64,000 nucleotides of DNA from Cellulomonas_A sp047229345 (GCF_047229345.1 NZ_JBFTER010000011.1:1-64000), one strand, 5' to 3'. Positions 17,052-25,919 are shown, counted from the first letter of the stretch. Numbers and translations: made by a program. The notes: generated by a model not told the origin, from the sequence alone.

Positions 17052-18380
17052 GTGCCCGACTCCCCTGACGCCCCGGCGCCCGCCCGGGAGCCCGCCACGG
17101 CCCCGCCCGCCCCGACCGCCGCGGAGCACCGCTCCGACCACCCCCCGGTCCGGCGCACCGCCGCGAGCCGGACCCGCCTGCTGCTGACCGCGGTGCTCGT
17201 CCCGCTCGGGCTGGCCGCGCTGCTCGGCATGGTGCTCACGTGGCCCGGCGAGCCGCAGCCGACCAACGGCGAGCTCGTCGACGTCGAGGTGCAGTACCCG
17301 ACGGCCCGCGTGACGGGGACCTCGGTCGAGTCGTGCGAGGGCACCAGCGAGGACCGGCTCGCCGACGGCTCCGTGCCCGCGCAGGTCGAGTGCCTGCAGG
17401 TCTTCGCCACCGTGACGAGCGGCTCCGAGAAGGGCCGGGACATCGCGCTCTGGGCGACGGCGACGCTCCAGCCCGACGACGTCCGTGAGGGCGCCGGCCT
17501 CGTGGTCCAGCGCTACCCCGCCACCGCGACGGACGGCGAGCTGTGGGCGTGGCACGACTTCGAGCGGACCGTGCCGCTCGGCACCCTGACGCTCGTGTTC
17601 GCCGTCGTCACCGTGCTCGTCGCGGGGATGCGCGGTCTGCGCGCCCTGATCGGGCTCGTGCTCGCGTTCGCCGTGATCGGGACGTACATCCTGCCCGGGC
17701 TGGTCGCGGGCGAGAACCCGCTGCTCATCGGCCTGTGCGGGTCGACCGTCATCATGATCGCGGTCCTGTACCTCGCGCACGGGTTCTCCGAGCGCACCTC
17801 CACCGCGCTGCTCGGCACGCTCGCGGGGCTCGGGCTCACGGCGGCGCTCGGCGTGCTCGCGGCCCGCGCGGCGCACCTGTCGGGGGTGACGTCCGAGGAC
17901 TCCTACCGGCTCGCCGGGCTGCTGGGCGACCAGGGCGCGACCGCGCTGCGCGGGCTGTTCCTGTGCGGCGTCGTGCTCGCCGGCCTGGGCGTGCTCAACG
18001 ACGTGACGATCACGCAGGCGTCGGCCGTGTGGGAGCTCCGCGCGACGTCGCCCGACGCGGACCGCGGCGAGCTGTTCAGCCACGCGATGCGCATCGGGCG
18101 CGACCACATCGCCTCGACGGTCTACACGATCGCCTTCGCGTACACCGGCGCGGCGCTCCCCGTGCTGCTGCTGCTCGAGATCTACGGCCTGCCGCTCGGG
18201 CAGACGCTCACCAGCGGGGCGTTCGCCGAGGAGATCGTGCGCACGCTCGTCGGGTCGATCTCGCTCGTCCTCGCGATCCCGCTCACGACCGCGCTCGCGG
18301 TGCTGGTCGTCACGGCGTCCCCGCCGCCGCGTCACGCCCTGGACGGTCACCGGGGTCACCCGCACGCCCACGCGCACTGA
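17052..18380 (+). CDS. YibE/F-family multipass membrane protein (copy A)
   Basis: A 442-residue membrane protein of the YibE/F family, whose function is poorly known. An N-terminal membrane segment (about residues 40-60) is followed by a beta-rich extracytoplasmic domain and then six to seven hydrophobic helices. Family landmarks are GVLNDVTITQASAVWELRA and GRDHIASTVYT. I chose the GTG at 17052 because CACAAT ends six bases upstream; a GTG 18 bases earlier is possible. The C-terminus is His-rich (GHRGHPHAHAH). Its last 71 bases overlap the 3' end of a convergent paralogue. Confidence 0.85.
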   Translation: MPDSPDAPAPAREPATAPPAPTAAEHRSDHPPVRRTAASRTRLLLTAVLVPLGLAALLGMVLTWPGEPQPTNGELVDVEVQYPTARVTGTSVESCEGTSEDRLADGSVPAQVECLQVFATVTSGSEKGRDIALWATATLQPDDVREGAGLVVQRYPATATDGELWAWHDFERTVPLGTLTLVFAVVTVLVAGMRGLRALIGLVLAFAVIGTYILPGLVAGENPLLIGLCGSTVIMIAVLYLAHGFSERTSTALLGTLAGLGLTAALGVLAARAAHLSGVTSEDSYRLAGLLGDQGATALRGLFLCGVVLAGLGVLNDVTITQASAVWELRATSPDADRGELFSHAMRIGRDHIASTVYTIAFAYTGAALPVLLLLEIYGLPLGQTLTSGAFAEEIVRTLVGSISLVLAIPLTTALAVLVVTASPPPRHALDGHRGHPHAHAH

Positions 18381-19614
18381 CCGCCTCGGGCGCGAGGACC
18401 TCGGGCCCGGGGACGTCGGGCGCGGGGAGCTCGGGAGCGTCGCCGTCCGGCTCGTCGCGCGTCGCGCGGCCCGGGCCGCCGACGACGAGCGCCGCGACCA
18501 CCGTCGTCAACGGGATCGCGAGCACCAGCCCCATCGAGCCGACGAGCGTCCGGACGACCTCCTCGGCGATCTCGCCGCTCGTGAGCGTCCCGAGCAGCGC
18601 ACGGTCCGACAGGCTCACGAGCAGCACGAGCGGCAGGGCGGCGCCGACGTACGCGAAGGCCACCGTGTAGACCGTCGAGGCGATGTGGTCGCGCCCGATG
18701 CGCATGCCCCGCGCGTACAGCTCGCGCCGGCTCGCGTGCGGGGCGCTCGCCCGCAGCTCCCACACGGCGGACGCCTGCGTGATCGTCACGTCGTTGAGCA
18801 CCCCGAGCCCCGCGACGACGATCCCGCACAGCAGGACCCCGCTCAGGCTCACGTCCGGGGCGTACTGCCGCAGGTCGAGCGCGTTCTCGTCGACGAGCCC
18901 GGTGAGGTGCGCGGCGCCGCTCGCCCAGCCTGCGAGCAGGGCCGTCGCCGCGAGGCCGCCGAACGTCCCGAGGAGCGCCGTCGTGGTGCGCGCCGTGACG
19001 CCGTGCGCGAGGTAGAGCAGCACGAACATGAGCGCCGACGCGGTCACGAGCGCGACGGGCACCGCGGGCCGTCCCTCGAGCAGCGCGGGCAGCGTGAACC
19101 ACGCGATCCCCGCGAACGACACCACGAGCCCGGCGAGCGCCGCGAGCCCCCGCCAGCGCGCGACGACGAGCACGAGCACCGCGAAGACGCCCGCGAGCAG
19201 CCCGACGGGGGCGTCGCGCACGAAGTCCACGAACACGTACGGGCTGCCCTCGCCCACCGCCTCCGCGAGGTAGAGCACCGTCAGGGTGTCACCCGGCTCG
19301 ACCTCGGGGACGTACTCGGGCGGGACGAGCACGGGGGTGCTGCTGCCGTCGGCGAGCTCGCCGACCACCTGGGTCTCCGGGGGCGCGTCCGGCGCGGGGT
19401 CGACCGACGTCACGAGGACGCGCTCGAAGGACGTGCCGGGGGCGGTGGTGCGCAGCACCGGGAGGGAGTCCCGGTCGGGCCACAGCCACCACGCACCGAG
19501 CACGGTCGCGAGCAGGGCCGGCACGACGAGCGCGGCGAGCAGGAGCCGCACGCGCCGGCTCGCGCGCGGCTCCGGGCCGCCGCCGTGGACGTGCCCGGTC
19601 ACGGACCCGTCCAC
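18310..19614 (-). CDS. YibE/F-family multipass membrane protein (copy B)
   Basis: A 434-residue paralogue of the convergent neighbour, sharing GVLNDVTITQASAVWELRA, MRIGRDHIASTVYT and the EEVVRTLVGS segment. It has an N-terminal membrane segment, an extracytoplasmic beta domain and a cluster of hydrophobic helices. The start is uncertain: I used the GTG at 19614, 17 bases after the glyS stop; a GTG at 19602 is the alternative, and neither has a strong ribosome binding site. It is probably transcribed with glyS. The C-terminal 24 codons or so overlap the neighbour antisense. Confidence 0.82.
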   Translation of the reverse strand: MDGSVTGHVHGGGPEPRASRRVRLLLAALVVPALLATVLGAWWLWPDRDSLPVLRTTAPGTSFERVLVTSVDPAPDAPPETQVVGELADGSSTPVLVPPEYVPEVEPGDTLTVLYLAEAVGEGSPYVFVDFVRDAPVGLLAGVFAVLVLVVARWRGLAALAGLVVSFAGIAWFTLPALLEGRPAVPVALVTASALMFVLLYLAHGVTARTTTALLGTFGGLAATALLAGWASGAAHLTGLVDENALDLRQYAPDVSLSGVLLCGIVVAGLGVLNDVTITQASAVWELRASAPHASRRELYARGMRIGRDHIASTVYTVAFAYVGAALPLVLLVSLSDRALLGTLTSGEIAEEVVRTLVGSMGLVLAIPLTTVVAALVVGGPGRATRDEPDGDAPELPAPDVPGPEVLAPEAVSARGRAGDPGDRPGRDAAAGTP

Positions 19615-19631
19615 GGCGGCGTCGGACGCGC

Positions 19632-21017
19632 TCAGGCGCCGACGAGCCGCGTCGCGAGGTACGCCGTGACCTGGTCGAGCGCGACGCGCTGCTGCGACAT
19701 GTCGTCGCGGTGGCGGATGGTCACGGCCTGGTCGTCGAGCGTGTCGAAGTCGACCGTGATGCAGAACGGCGTGCCGATCTCGTCCTGGCGGCGGTAGCGG
19801 CGGCCGATCGCGCCCGCGTCGTCGAACTCGACGTTCCACGACCGGCGCAGCTCGGCCGCGAGGTCGCGCGCCTTGGGCGAGAGCTGCTCGTTGCGGCTGA
19901 GGGGCAGCACCGCGGCCTTGACGGGCGCGAGGCGCGGGTCCAGCCGGAGCACCGTGCGCTTGTCGACGCCGCCCTTGGTGTTGGGGGCCTCGTCCTCGAC
20001 GTAGGACTCGACGAGGAACGCCATCAGCGAGCGCGTGAGGCCCGCGGCCGGCTCGATGACGTACGGCACGAAGCGCTCGTTCTTCGCCTGGTCGAAGTAC
20101 GACAGGTCCTGGCCCGAGTGCTCGCTGTGCGTCGACAGGTCGAAGTCGGTGCGGTTCGCGATGCCCTCGAGCTCGCCCCACTCGGAGCCCTGGAAGCCGA
20201 AGCGGTACTCGATGTCGACGGTGCGCTTCGAGTAGTGCGAGAGCTTCTCCTTCGGGTGCTCGTAGTGGCGCAGGTTGTCGCGGCTGATGCCGAGGTCGGT
20301 GTACCAGTCGGTGCGCGTGTCGATCCAGTACTGGTGCCACGTCTCGTCGGTGCCGGGCTCGACGAAGAACTCCATCTCCATCTGCTCGAACTCGCGCGTG
20401 CGGAAGATGAAGTTGCCCGGCGTGATCTCGTTGCGGAACGACTTGCCGATCTGGCCGATGCCGAACGGCGGCTTCTTGCGGCTCGTCGTCACGACGTTGG
20501 CGAAGTTCACGAAGATGCCCTGCGCTGTCTCGGGGCGCAGGTAGTGCAGCCCGGACTCGTCCTCGATGGGGCCGACGTAGGTCTTGAGCATCATGTTGAA
20601 GTCGCGGGGCTCGGTCCACTGGCCGCGCGTGCCGCAGTTGGGGCACGCGATGTCGGCGAGGCCGTTCTCGGGCGCGCGGCCCTTCTTCTCCTCGAACTCC
20701 TCCAGCATGTGGTCCTCGCGGAACCGCTTGTGGCAGCTGAGGCACTCGGTGAGCGGGTCGGTGAAGACGCCGACGTGGCCCGAGGCGACCCAGACCTGGC
20801 GCGGCAGGATGACCGACGAGTCGAGCCCGACGATGTCCTCGCGCGCGGTGACCATGGTGCGCCACCACTGCTTCTTGATGTTCTCCTTGAGCTCGACCCC
20901 GAGCGGGCCGTAGTCCCAGGCCGAGCGCGTGCCTCCGTAGATCTCACCGCTCGGGAACACGAAGCCCCGGCGCTTGGCGAGCGAGACGACGTTGTCGAGG
21001 CGGGACGGTGCAGCCAC
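19632..21017 (-). CDS. glyS: Glycine--tRNA ligase, single-chain (dimeric) type
   Basis: Charges tRNA-Gly. The 461-residue protein is the homodimeric class II form, not the two-subunit form. It shows GFVFPSGEIYGGTRSAWDYG at the N-terminus, a zinc-binding set (CLSCHKRF with CPNCG), class II motif 2 (FRNEITPGNFIFRTREFEQM) and the C-terminal anticodon-binding domain ending DQVTAYLATRLVGA. The GTG at 21017 has GGAG eight bases upstream, which rules out the GTG at 21026 that would overlap that site. TAGCCT at 21074-21079 is a plausible -10. The gene is divergent from znuA. Confidence 0.96.
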   Translation of the reverse strand: MAAPSRLDNVVSLAKRRGFVFPSGEIYGGTRSAWDYGPLGVELKENIKKQWWRTMVTAREDIVGLDSSVILPRQVWVASGHVGVFTDPLTECLSCHKRFREDHMLEEFEEKKGRAPENGLADIACPNCGTRGQWTEPRDFNMMLKTYVGPIEDESGLHYLRPETAQGIFVNFANVVTTSRKKPPFGIGQIGKSFRNEITPGNFIFRTREFEQMEMEFFVEPGTDETWHQYWIDTRTDWYTDLGISRDNLRHYEHPKEKLSHYSKRTVDIEYRFGFQGSEWGELEGIANRTDFDLSTHSEHSGQDLSYFDQAKNERFVPYVIEPAAGLTRSLMAFLVESYVEDEAPNTKGGVDKRTVLRLDPRLAPVKAAVLPLSRNEQLSPKARDLAAELRRSWNVEFDDAGAIGRRYRRQDEIGTPFCITVDFDTLDDQAVTIRHRDDMSQQRVALDQVTAYLATRLVGA

Positions 21018-21128
21018 TGCGATCACTCCAGGGGACGAGGGCCCGCGACTGGGTGGCGCGGGGATGACAGCACAGGCTACCGGGGCGGCACCGACCTGCA
21101 CGGGGCGGCCGCGCCCGGGTGAGGCGTT

Positions 21129-21165
21129 TTGACAACGGTTTTCATCCTCGTGAGAATCGTCCTCA
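21129..21165 (+). promoter_or_regulatory. Zur-controlled promoter of the zinc transporter (two Zur-box-like palindromes)
   Basis: TGACAACGGTTTTCA (21130-21144) and TGAGAATCGTCCTCA (21151-21165) are 15-bp palindromes of the Zur type, six bases apart. They lie over a consensus -35 TTGACA (21129-21134) and, 17 bases on, a -10 GAGAAT (21152-21157). The znuA ATG begins seven bases later, inside the second box. Binding would block RNA polymerase when zinc is sufficient. Confidence 0.75.
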
Positions 21166-22148
21166 TGACTTCTCTCCGGATCCCGGCGCGCCCGGAGCAC
21201 GGGCACCGGCTCCGTGGCGCCCGGGCGGGCGTCGTCCTCGCCGCGGCCGCCGCGCTGGCCCTCGGCGGGTGCGCGAGCACGCCGGCCGACGACGGGCGCC
21301 TGTCCGTGCTCGCCTCGTTCTACCCGCTGCAGGTCGTCGCGGCGGGCGTGGGCGGCGACCGGGTGAGCGTCGACTCGCTGACACCGCCGGGCGCGGAGCC
21401 GCACGACCTCGAGCTCTCCCCCGCGCAGGTCGCCCGGCTCGGTGCCGCGGACCTCGTGGTGTACCTCGCGGACTTCCAGGCCGCGGTCGACGACGCCGTC
21501 GCCGCGAGCCCGCCCGAGCGCGCCCTCGACGCGGCGGACGTCGTCGAGCTGCTCGACGCCGAGCCGGAGGGCGAGGCCCACGAGGACGAGGCGCACGAGG
21601 GCGAGACCGCCGAGGAGCACGCCGAGCACGGTGCGCACGACCCGCACTTCTGGCTCGACCCGAGCCGCATGCCCGCACTCGTCGACGCGGTCGCCGACGA
21701 GCTCAGCGAGCTCGACCCCGAGAACGCCGACGAGTACGTCGCGAACGCCGCCGCCCTCAGCGAGCGCTTCACCGAGCTCGACGCGGCCTACGAGACGGGC
21801 CTGGCCACGTGCGCCAGCCGCGTGCTCGTCACCTCGCACGCCGCGTTCGGCTACCTCGCGGACCGCTACGACCTCGAGCAGGTCGCGGTCGCGGGCATCG
21901 ACCCCGAGGGCGAGCCGTCGCCGGCCCGCCTCGCGGAGATCGGCGAGGTCATCCGCAGCGAGGGCGTGACCACCGTGTTCTTCGAGACCCTCGTCAGCCC
22001 CGAGGTCGCCGAGTCGCTCGCCGCCGACGTCGGTGCGACGACGGCCGTGCTCGACCCGCTCGAGGGCCTCGCCGACGACTCGCAGGACTACTTCAGCATC
22101 GCCGAGTCCAACCTCGACGCGCTGAAGGTGGCATTGTCCTGCTCGTGA
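21165..22148 (+). CDS. znuA: Zinc-binding lipoprotein of ABC transporter (ZnuA type)
   Basis: Cluster A-1 metal-binding protein of 327 residues, anchored outside the cell. The signal peptide ends in a lipobox LGGC (cysteine near residue 37). Metal ligands expected of ZnuA are seen as the histidine in GAEPHDLELSP, HDPHFWLDPSRM, and TSHAAFGYLADRY. Before the second ligand there is an acidic, His-rich loop (HEDEAHEGETAEEHAEHGAH), a mark of zinc rather than manganese transporters. The ATG at 21165 is leaderless. An upstream TTG at 21129 is in frame but is the -35 box. The stop overlaps the ATPase start. Confidence 0.92.
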   Translation: MTSLRIPARPEHGHRLRGARAGVVLAAAAALALGGCASTPADDGRLSVLASFYPLQVVAAGVGGDRVSVDSLTPPGAEPHDLELSPAQVARLGAADLVVYLADFQAAVDDAVAASPPERALDAADVVELLDAEPEGEAHEDEAHEGETAEEHAEHGAHDPHFWLDPSRMPALVDAVADELSELDPENADEYVANAAALSERFTELDAAYETGLATCASRVLVTSHAAFGYLADRYDLEQVAVAGIDPEGEPSPARLAEIGEVIRSEGVTTVFFETLVSPEVAESLAADVGATTAVLDPLEGLADDSQDYFSIAESNLDALKVALSCS

Positions 22149-22921
22149 GCTCCCCCGTGATCGACGCCCGCGGCGTCGACGTGACCCTCGGCGGGCACCC
22201 GATCCTGCGCGGCGTCGACCTGACGGTGCACCCGGGAGAGGTCGTGGCGCTGCTCGGTGCCAACGGCTCCGGGAAGTCCACCCTCGTGCGCGCGCTGCTC
22301 GGCATCGTCCCCGTGAGCGCCGGCGAGGTCCGGCTCTTCGGCGGGCCGCCCGGCTCCCGCGGCGCGCACGACCGTGTCGGCTACGTCCCGCAGCGGCTGC
22401 CCGCGGGCGCCGGGGTGCCCGCGAGCGCCGTCGAGGTCGTCCTGTCCGGGATGCTGCACGGCCGCCGCCTGCGCCCCCCGCGGGGCTCCCACGCCCGGGC
22501 GCTCGCCGCGCTCGACGAGGTCGGTCTCTCCGACCGGGCGCGACGTCCGGTGCACGAGCTCTCGGGCGGGCAGCAGCAGCGCGTCCTGATCGCCCGCGCG
22601 CTCGTGCGCGACCCGGACCTGCTCGTGCTCGACGAGCCGACCTCCGGGATCGACGTGCCGACGCAGCAGACGTTCGTCGACACGGTCGAGCGCCTGCGCG
22701 GCGGCGGCGCGACGGTCGTGGTGATCCTGCACGAGCTCGGCGCGTTCGCCCCGCTCATCGGGCGCGCGGTCGTGCTGCGGCACGGGCGCGTGGTGCACGA
22801 CGGCGCGCCGCCCCGGCCCCGCGACGAGCACGCCGGCGCGCACCACGACCACCTGCACGCCCACCCGGACCCCGAGCCACCCGGCACCGGTCCGTCGCTC
22901 TCCGTGGAGGTCACCCCGTGA
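22145..22921 (+). CDS. znuC: Zinc ABC transporter ATPase (ZnuC type)
   Basis: ATP-binding subunit of 258 residues. Walker A is GANGSGKST (near residue 40), the signature is LSGGQQQRVLIARAL, Walker B is LLVLDEPTSGID and the switch is VILHELG. The GTG at 22145 overlaps the znuA stop by four bases, and its own stop overlaps the znuB start. The C-terminal tail is His-rich (HAGAHHDHLHAHPDP), consistent with zinc handling. Confidence 0.92.
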   Translation: MSSPVIDARGVDVTLGGHPILRGVDLTVHPGEVVALLGANGSGKSTLVRALLGIVPVSAGEVRLFGGPPGSRGAHDRVGYVPQRLPAGAGVPASAVEVVLSGMLHGRRLRPPRGSHARALAALDEVGLSDRARRPVHELSGGQQQRVLIARALVRDPDLLVLDEPTSGIDVPTQQTFVDTVERLRGGGATVVVILHELGAFAPLIGRAVVLRHGRVVHDGAPPRPRDEHAGAHHDHLHAHPDPEPPGTGPSLSVEVTP

Positions 22922-23862
22922 GCGCCTGGGACCAGCTCCTCGCGATGGTGCAGTCCCCGCTGATGCTGCGGGCGCTGCTCGCGGCGGTCGTCGTCGGCGC
23001 CTCGGCGCCCGTCGTCGGCACGTTCCTCGTGCAGCGCCGGCTCGCCCTCATGGGCGACGGGATCGGGCACGTCGCCCTGACCGGGGTCGCGCTCGGCTGG
23101 CTCGTCGGCAACGCGGCGTCGGTCGTGCCGCAGGACTCCCTCGCGCTGCCCGGCGCCGTCGTGACCGCCATCGCCGGGGCCATCGCGATCGAGCTCGTGC
23201 GCGAGCGCGGGCGCACGAGCGGCGACCTCGCGCTCGCGCTCATGTTCTACGGCGGCATCGCCGGCGGCGTGCTGCTGATCAAGGTCGCGGGCGGGACCAA
23301 CGCCAACCTCATCAGCTACCTGTTCGGGTCGATCTCGACCGTCTCGAACCCCGACCTCGTGTGGACCGTGGGCCTCGCGGTCGTGGTGCTCGTGATCGGG
23401 CTCGGGCTGCGAGCCGCGCTGTTCTCGGTGAGCCACGACGAGGAGTTCGCGCGCGCGAGCGGCCTGCCGGTACGGGTCCTCAACATCCTCGTCGCGACGA
23501 TCGCCGCGCTCACCGTGACCGTCGCGATGCGCGTCGTCGGGCTGCTGCTCGTGAGCGCGCTCATGATCGTCCCCGTCGCGATCGCGCAGCTCTTCGCGCG
23601 GTCGTTCGGCCGCACGATGGCCGTCGCGTCGGCGACGGGGGTCGCCGTGAGCGTGGTGGGGCTGTCCTTCACGTACTGGCAGGACTACCCGCCGGGCGCG
23701 ACGATCGTCGTCCTCGCCGTCCTGGTGTACGCGGCCGCGGCGGTCACGCGGCCGCTGCTGCGCCGCAGCGCCCCGGTGCACGACCCGCACCCCGACGTGC
23801 TCGACGACCTCGAGCTCACCGGCCCCGACGGCGGGGTTGGGCGCACCCCGGAGTCCTGCTGA
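22918..23862 (+). CDS. znuB: Zinc ABC transporter permease (ZnuB type)
   Basis: Family 3 metal permease of 314 residues with about eight hydrophobic segments. The conserved segments GDGIGHVALTGVALG and MRVVGLLLVSALMIVP match the ABC-3 family. The GTG at 22918 overlaps the ATPase stop (GTGA). It ends the Zur-controlled three-gene operon. Confidence 0.92.
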   Translation: MSAWDQLLAMVQSPLMLRALLAAVVVGASAPVVGTFLVQRRLALMGDGIGHVALTGVALGWLVGNAASVVPQDSLALPGAVVTAIAGAIAIELVRERGRTSGDLALALMFYGGIAGGVLLIKVAGGTNANLISYLFGSISTVSNPDLVWTVGLAVVVLVIGLGLRAALFSVSHDEEFARASGLPVRVLNILVATIAALTVTVAMRVVGLLLVSALMIVPVAIAQLFARSFGRTMAVASATGVAVSVVGLSFTYWQDYPPGATIVVLAVLVYAAAAVTRPLLRRSAPVHDPHPDVLDDLELTGPDGGVGRTPESC

Positions 23863-23942
23863 CGGCGCCGCACACCCGACCACGTCCGGTCCCCCGGGTA
23901 CCGGGCGGTCGCGGCTCGCGCCTCGTGCTGACAGACCGTCGG

Positions 23943-23971
23943 TAAGGCTCACCTCACCTCGCCGATAGACT
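23943..23971 (+). promoter_or_regulatory. Candidate DtxR/IdeR-like box and -10 of the DedA-like gene
   Basis: TAAGGCTCACCTCACCTCG (23943-23961) matches roughly two thirds of the 19-bp iron-regulator consensus, including the outer AGG and ACCT. TAGACT (23966-23971) follows, ending six bases before the GTG. The box match is partial and could be chance. Confidence 0.35.
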
Positions 23972-23977
23972 CGCCGG

Positions 23978-24562
23978 GTGCTCGAGCAGACCGACGTCGC
24001 GGAGGCCTACGGGCTCGGCGGCAAGCCCTTCTGGCTCGTCGTCGTGCTGCTCGTCGTCATCGTGGCCGCCCGGTCGCACGGCACGTACTGGCTCGCGCGC
24101 GGCGTCGCGCACGGCGCGAGCGGGCTGGGCACCCGGCGCGCGTCGGACCGGTCCTCGCGGCTCGCCGCGGCCCGCGGGCGGCTGCTGACCTGGGGCTCGA
24201 GCCCGTCCGGTCGCCGCGCGGCCGAGGCGCTGCGTCGCGTCGGTCCGTTCGCGGTGACCCTCGCGTACCTCACGGTCGGCGCGCAGACCGCCGTCTTCGC
24301 CGCCGCGGGGCTCGCGCGCATGAGCTACCCGCGGTTCGTGCTCGCCTCGGTGCCGGGCTGCGTCGCGTGGGCGTTCGTGTGGGCGACCGTGGGGCTCGGC
24401 GCGCTGTGGGGAGCCGTCGCGCTCGCGGCACGCTCGCCGTGGCTGCTCGCGGTGGTGGTCGCCGCTCTCGTCGCCGTCCTCGTGTGGCACCGGCGCACCC
24501 GCGCTCGGCGCGTGCGGCTGCCCGGCTCCGAGACCGCGGAGCCCGTCGACGACCTGCGGTGA
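23978..24562 (+). CDS. DedA/VTT-family-like membrane protein
   Basis: A 194-residue integral membrane protein with an N-terminal hydrophobic helix (about 15-30), a basic loop, then three to four helices. The segment MSYPRFVLASVPGCVAWAFV resembles the RF...G...WA motif of DedA proteins, which are linked to membrane lipid or proton-gradient homeostasis. The protein is somewhat shorter than typical DedA members. The GTG at 23978 lies six bases after TAGACT and has no ribosome binding site. The stop codon coincides with the beginning of a 16-bp repeat array. Confidence 0.7.
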   Translation: MLEQTDVAEAYGLGGKPFWLVVVLLVVIVAARSHGTYWLARGVAHGASGLGTRRASDRSSRLAAARGRLLTWGSSPSGRRAAEALRRVGPFAVTLAYLTVGAQTAVFAAAGLARMSYPRFVLASVPGCVAWAFVWATVGLGALWGAVALAARSPWLLAVVVAALVAVLVWHRRTRARRVRLPGSETAEPVDDLR

Positions 24563-24624
24563 CGCGGTCGTCCCGGGCCGCGACCGTGCCAGGACGCGGC
24601 CGTGCCGGGACGCGGCCGTCGCCG
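24561..24624. repeat. 16-bp tandem repeat array at a stop codon
   Basis: Four consecutive 16-bp units of the type GACGCGGCCGTGCCGG. The first starts inside the TGA stop of the DedA-like gene. The array fills most of the spacer to the convergent VOC gene. Confidence 0.75.
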
Positions 24625-24641
24625 GCTGCGAGGCACGCCCC

Positions 24642-24998
24642 TCAGGCGCCGTCGCCCACGCAGAACTGGTTGCCGTCCGGGTCGGCGAGGACGACCCACG
24701 CGTAGCCGTCGTGCTCGTGGCGTCCGACGAGCGACGCGCCGGCTGCGAGCAGCCGCTCGGCCTCCGCCTCACGTCCTGCCGACCCGCCGAAGTCGATGTG
24801 CACGCGGTTCTTGCCCGGGGTGGGGTCCTCGACCTTCTGGAAGCCCAGCACGGGGCCGCCCATCGGCCCGGGCGTGACCATGACGAACCAGCCGTCGGCG
24901 ATGTCCCGTACCTCACCGCCGGTCTGCTCCGCCCACCAGGCGCTCAGCGCCCGGGCGTCGAGGGTGTCGAACGTGACCATCGCGGGTGTGAGCGTCAT
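24642..24998 (-). CDS. VOC (glyoxalase/bleomycin-resistance-like) family protein
   Basis: A small 118-residue protein with the vicinal-oxygen-chelate fold. It starts MTLTPAMVTFDTLDARALSA and ends with VVLADPDGNQFCVGDGA, the usual last beta strand; WFVMVTPG and NRVHIDFG match the middle strands. These proteins range from dioxygenases to antibiotic-binding proteins, and no specific substrate can be named. The ATG at 24998 has TAGCGT seven bases upstream and may be leaderless. Confidence 0.82.
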   Translation of the reverse strand: MTLTPAMVTFDTLDARALSAWWAEQTGGEVRDIADGWFVMVTPGPMGGPVLGFQKVEDPTPGKNRVHIDFGGSAGREAEAERLLAAGASLVGRHEHDGYAWVVLADPDGNQFCVGDGA

Positions 24999-25115
24999 GC
25001 CTCGCACGCTAGGGGTCACCGCCCACACGCCCCGCGGTCCCGTCGGCGCGCCGAGCCAGGGCTGCGCGCGAGGGGCAGTCGGTGGCGGGACGTGCACCCC
25101 CGGACGTGGCCGGCG

Positions 25116-25919
25116 TCAGGCGCCCCCGGCAGCGCCACCCACGGCACCCGCCTGCGGACGGTCGACCGCCCCGCCGTAGCGCCGGTCGCGCCGCGCGTAC
25201 GTCTCGACGGCACGCCACAGGTGCCGGCGGTCGACGTCGGGCCACGGCTCCTCGAGGAACACCAGCTCGGCGTACGCGGCCTGCCAGATCATGAAGTTGG
25301 ACGTGCGCTGCTCGCCGCTCGAGCGCAGGAACAGGTCGACGTCGGGCAGGTCGGGCTCGTCGAGGTACCGCGCGATCATCTTCTCGTCGACCTTGTCGGG
25401 CTTGATCCGCCCGGCTGCGACCTCGTGCGCGATCGCCTTCGCGGCGTCGGCGACCTCCGCCCGGCCCCCGTAGTTGACGCACATCGTCAGCGTCACGGTG
25501 TCGTTCCCCCGCGTGAGGTCCTCGGCGATCTCGAGCTCCTTGATGACCGAGCGCCACAGCCGCGGCCGGCGGCCCGCCCACCGCACGCGCACGCCCCACG
25601 AGTTCATCAGGTCGCGGCGCCGGCGCAGGACGTCGCGGTTGAAGCCCATGAGGAAGCGCACCTCCTCGGGCGAGCGCGACCAGTTCTCGGTCGAGAACGC
25701 GTACGCCGAGACGTGCTGCACGCCGATCTCGATCGCACCGGCGACGACGTCGAGCAGCGAGGCCTCCCCCGCGGCGTGCCCGGCCGTCCGCGGCAGCCCG
25801 CGGGCGTTCGCCCACCGGCCGTTCCCGTCCATGACGACGGCCACATGCTTCGGCACGAACTCGAGCGGGATCGCGGGCGGGCGGGCACCGCTCGGGTGCG
25901 GCGGCGGCGGGACGGGCAT
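25116..25919 (-). CDS. uppS: Isoprenyl transferase (cis-prenyl diphosphate synthase)
   Basis: Makes long-chain cis-polyprenyl diphosphate, the lipid carrier for cell-wall precursors. Of 267 residues, the family core starts VPKHVAVVMDGNGRWANARG (the Asp binds magnesium), followed by YAFSTENWSRSPEEV, the arginine motif DLFLRSSGEQRTSNFM and WQAAYAELVFLEEPWPD. The first 20 residues are proline-rich and variable. The ATG at 25919 overlaps the recO stop (TGATG). Confidence 0.95.
   Translation of the reverse strand: MPVPPPPHPSGARPPAIPLEFVPKHVAVVMDGNGRWANARGLPRTAGHAAGEASLLDVVAGAIEIGVQHVSAYAFSTENWSRSPEEVRFLMGFNRDVLRRRRDLMNSWGVRVRWAGRRPRLWRSVIKELEIAEDLTRGNDTVTLTMCVNYGGRAEVADAAKAIAHEVAAGRIKPDKVDEKMIARYLDEPDLPDVDLFLRSSGEQRTSNFMIWQAAYAELVFLEEPWPDVDRRHLWRAVETYARRDRRYGGAVDRPQAGAVGGAAGGA

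Noticed and set aside
21129..21164. TTG start for znuA
   Set aside because: The TTG is the first three bases of a consensus -35 box; the ATG at 21165 fits the signal peptide and the promoter spacing.
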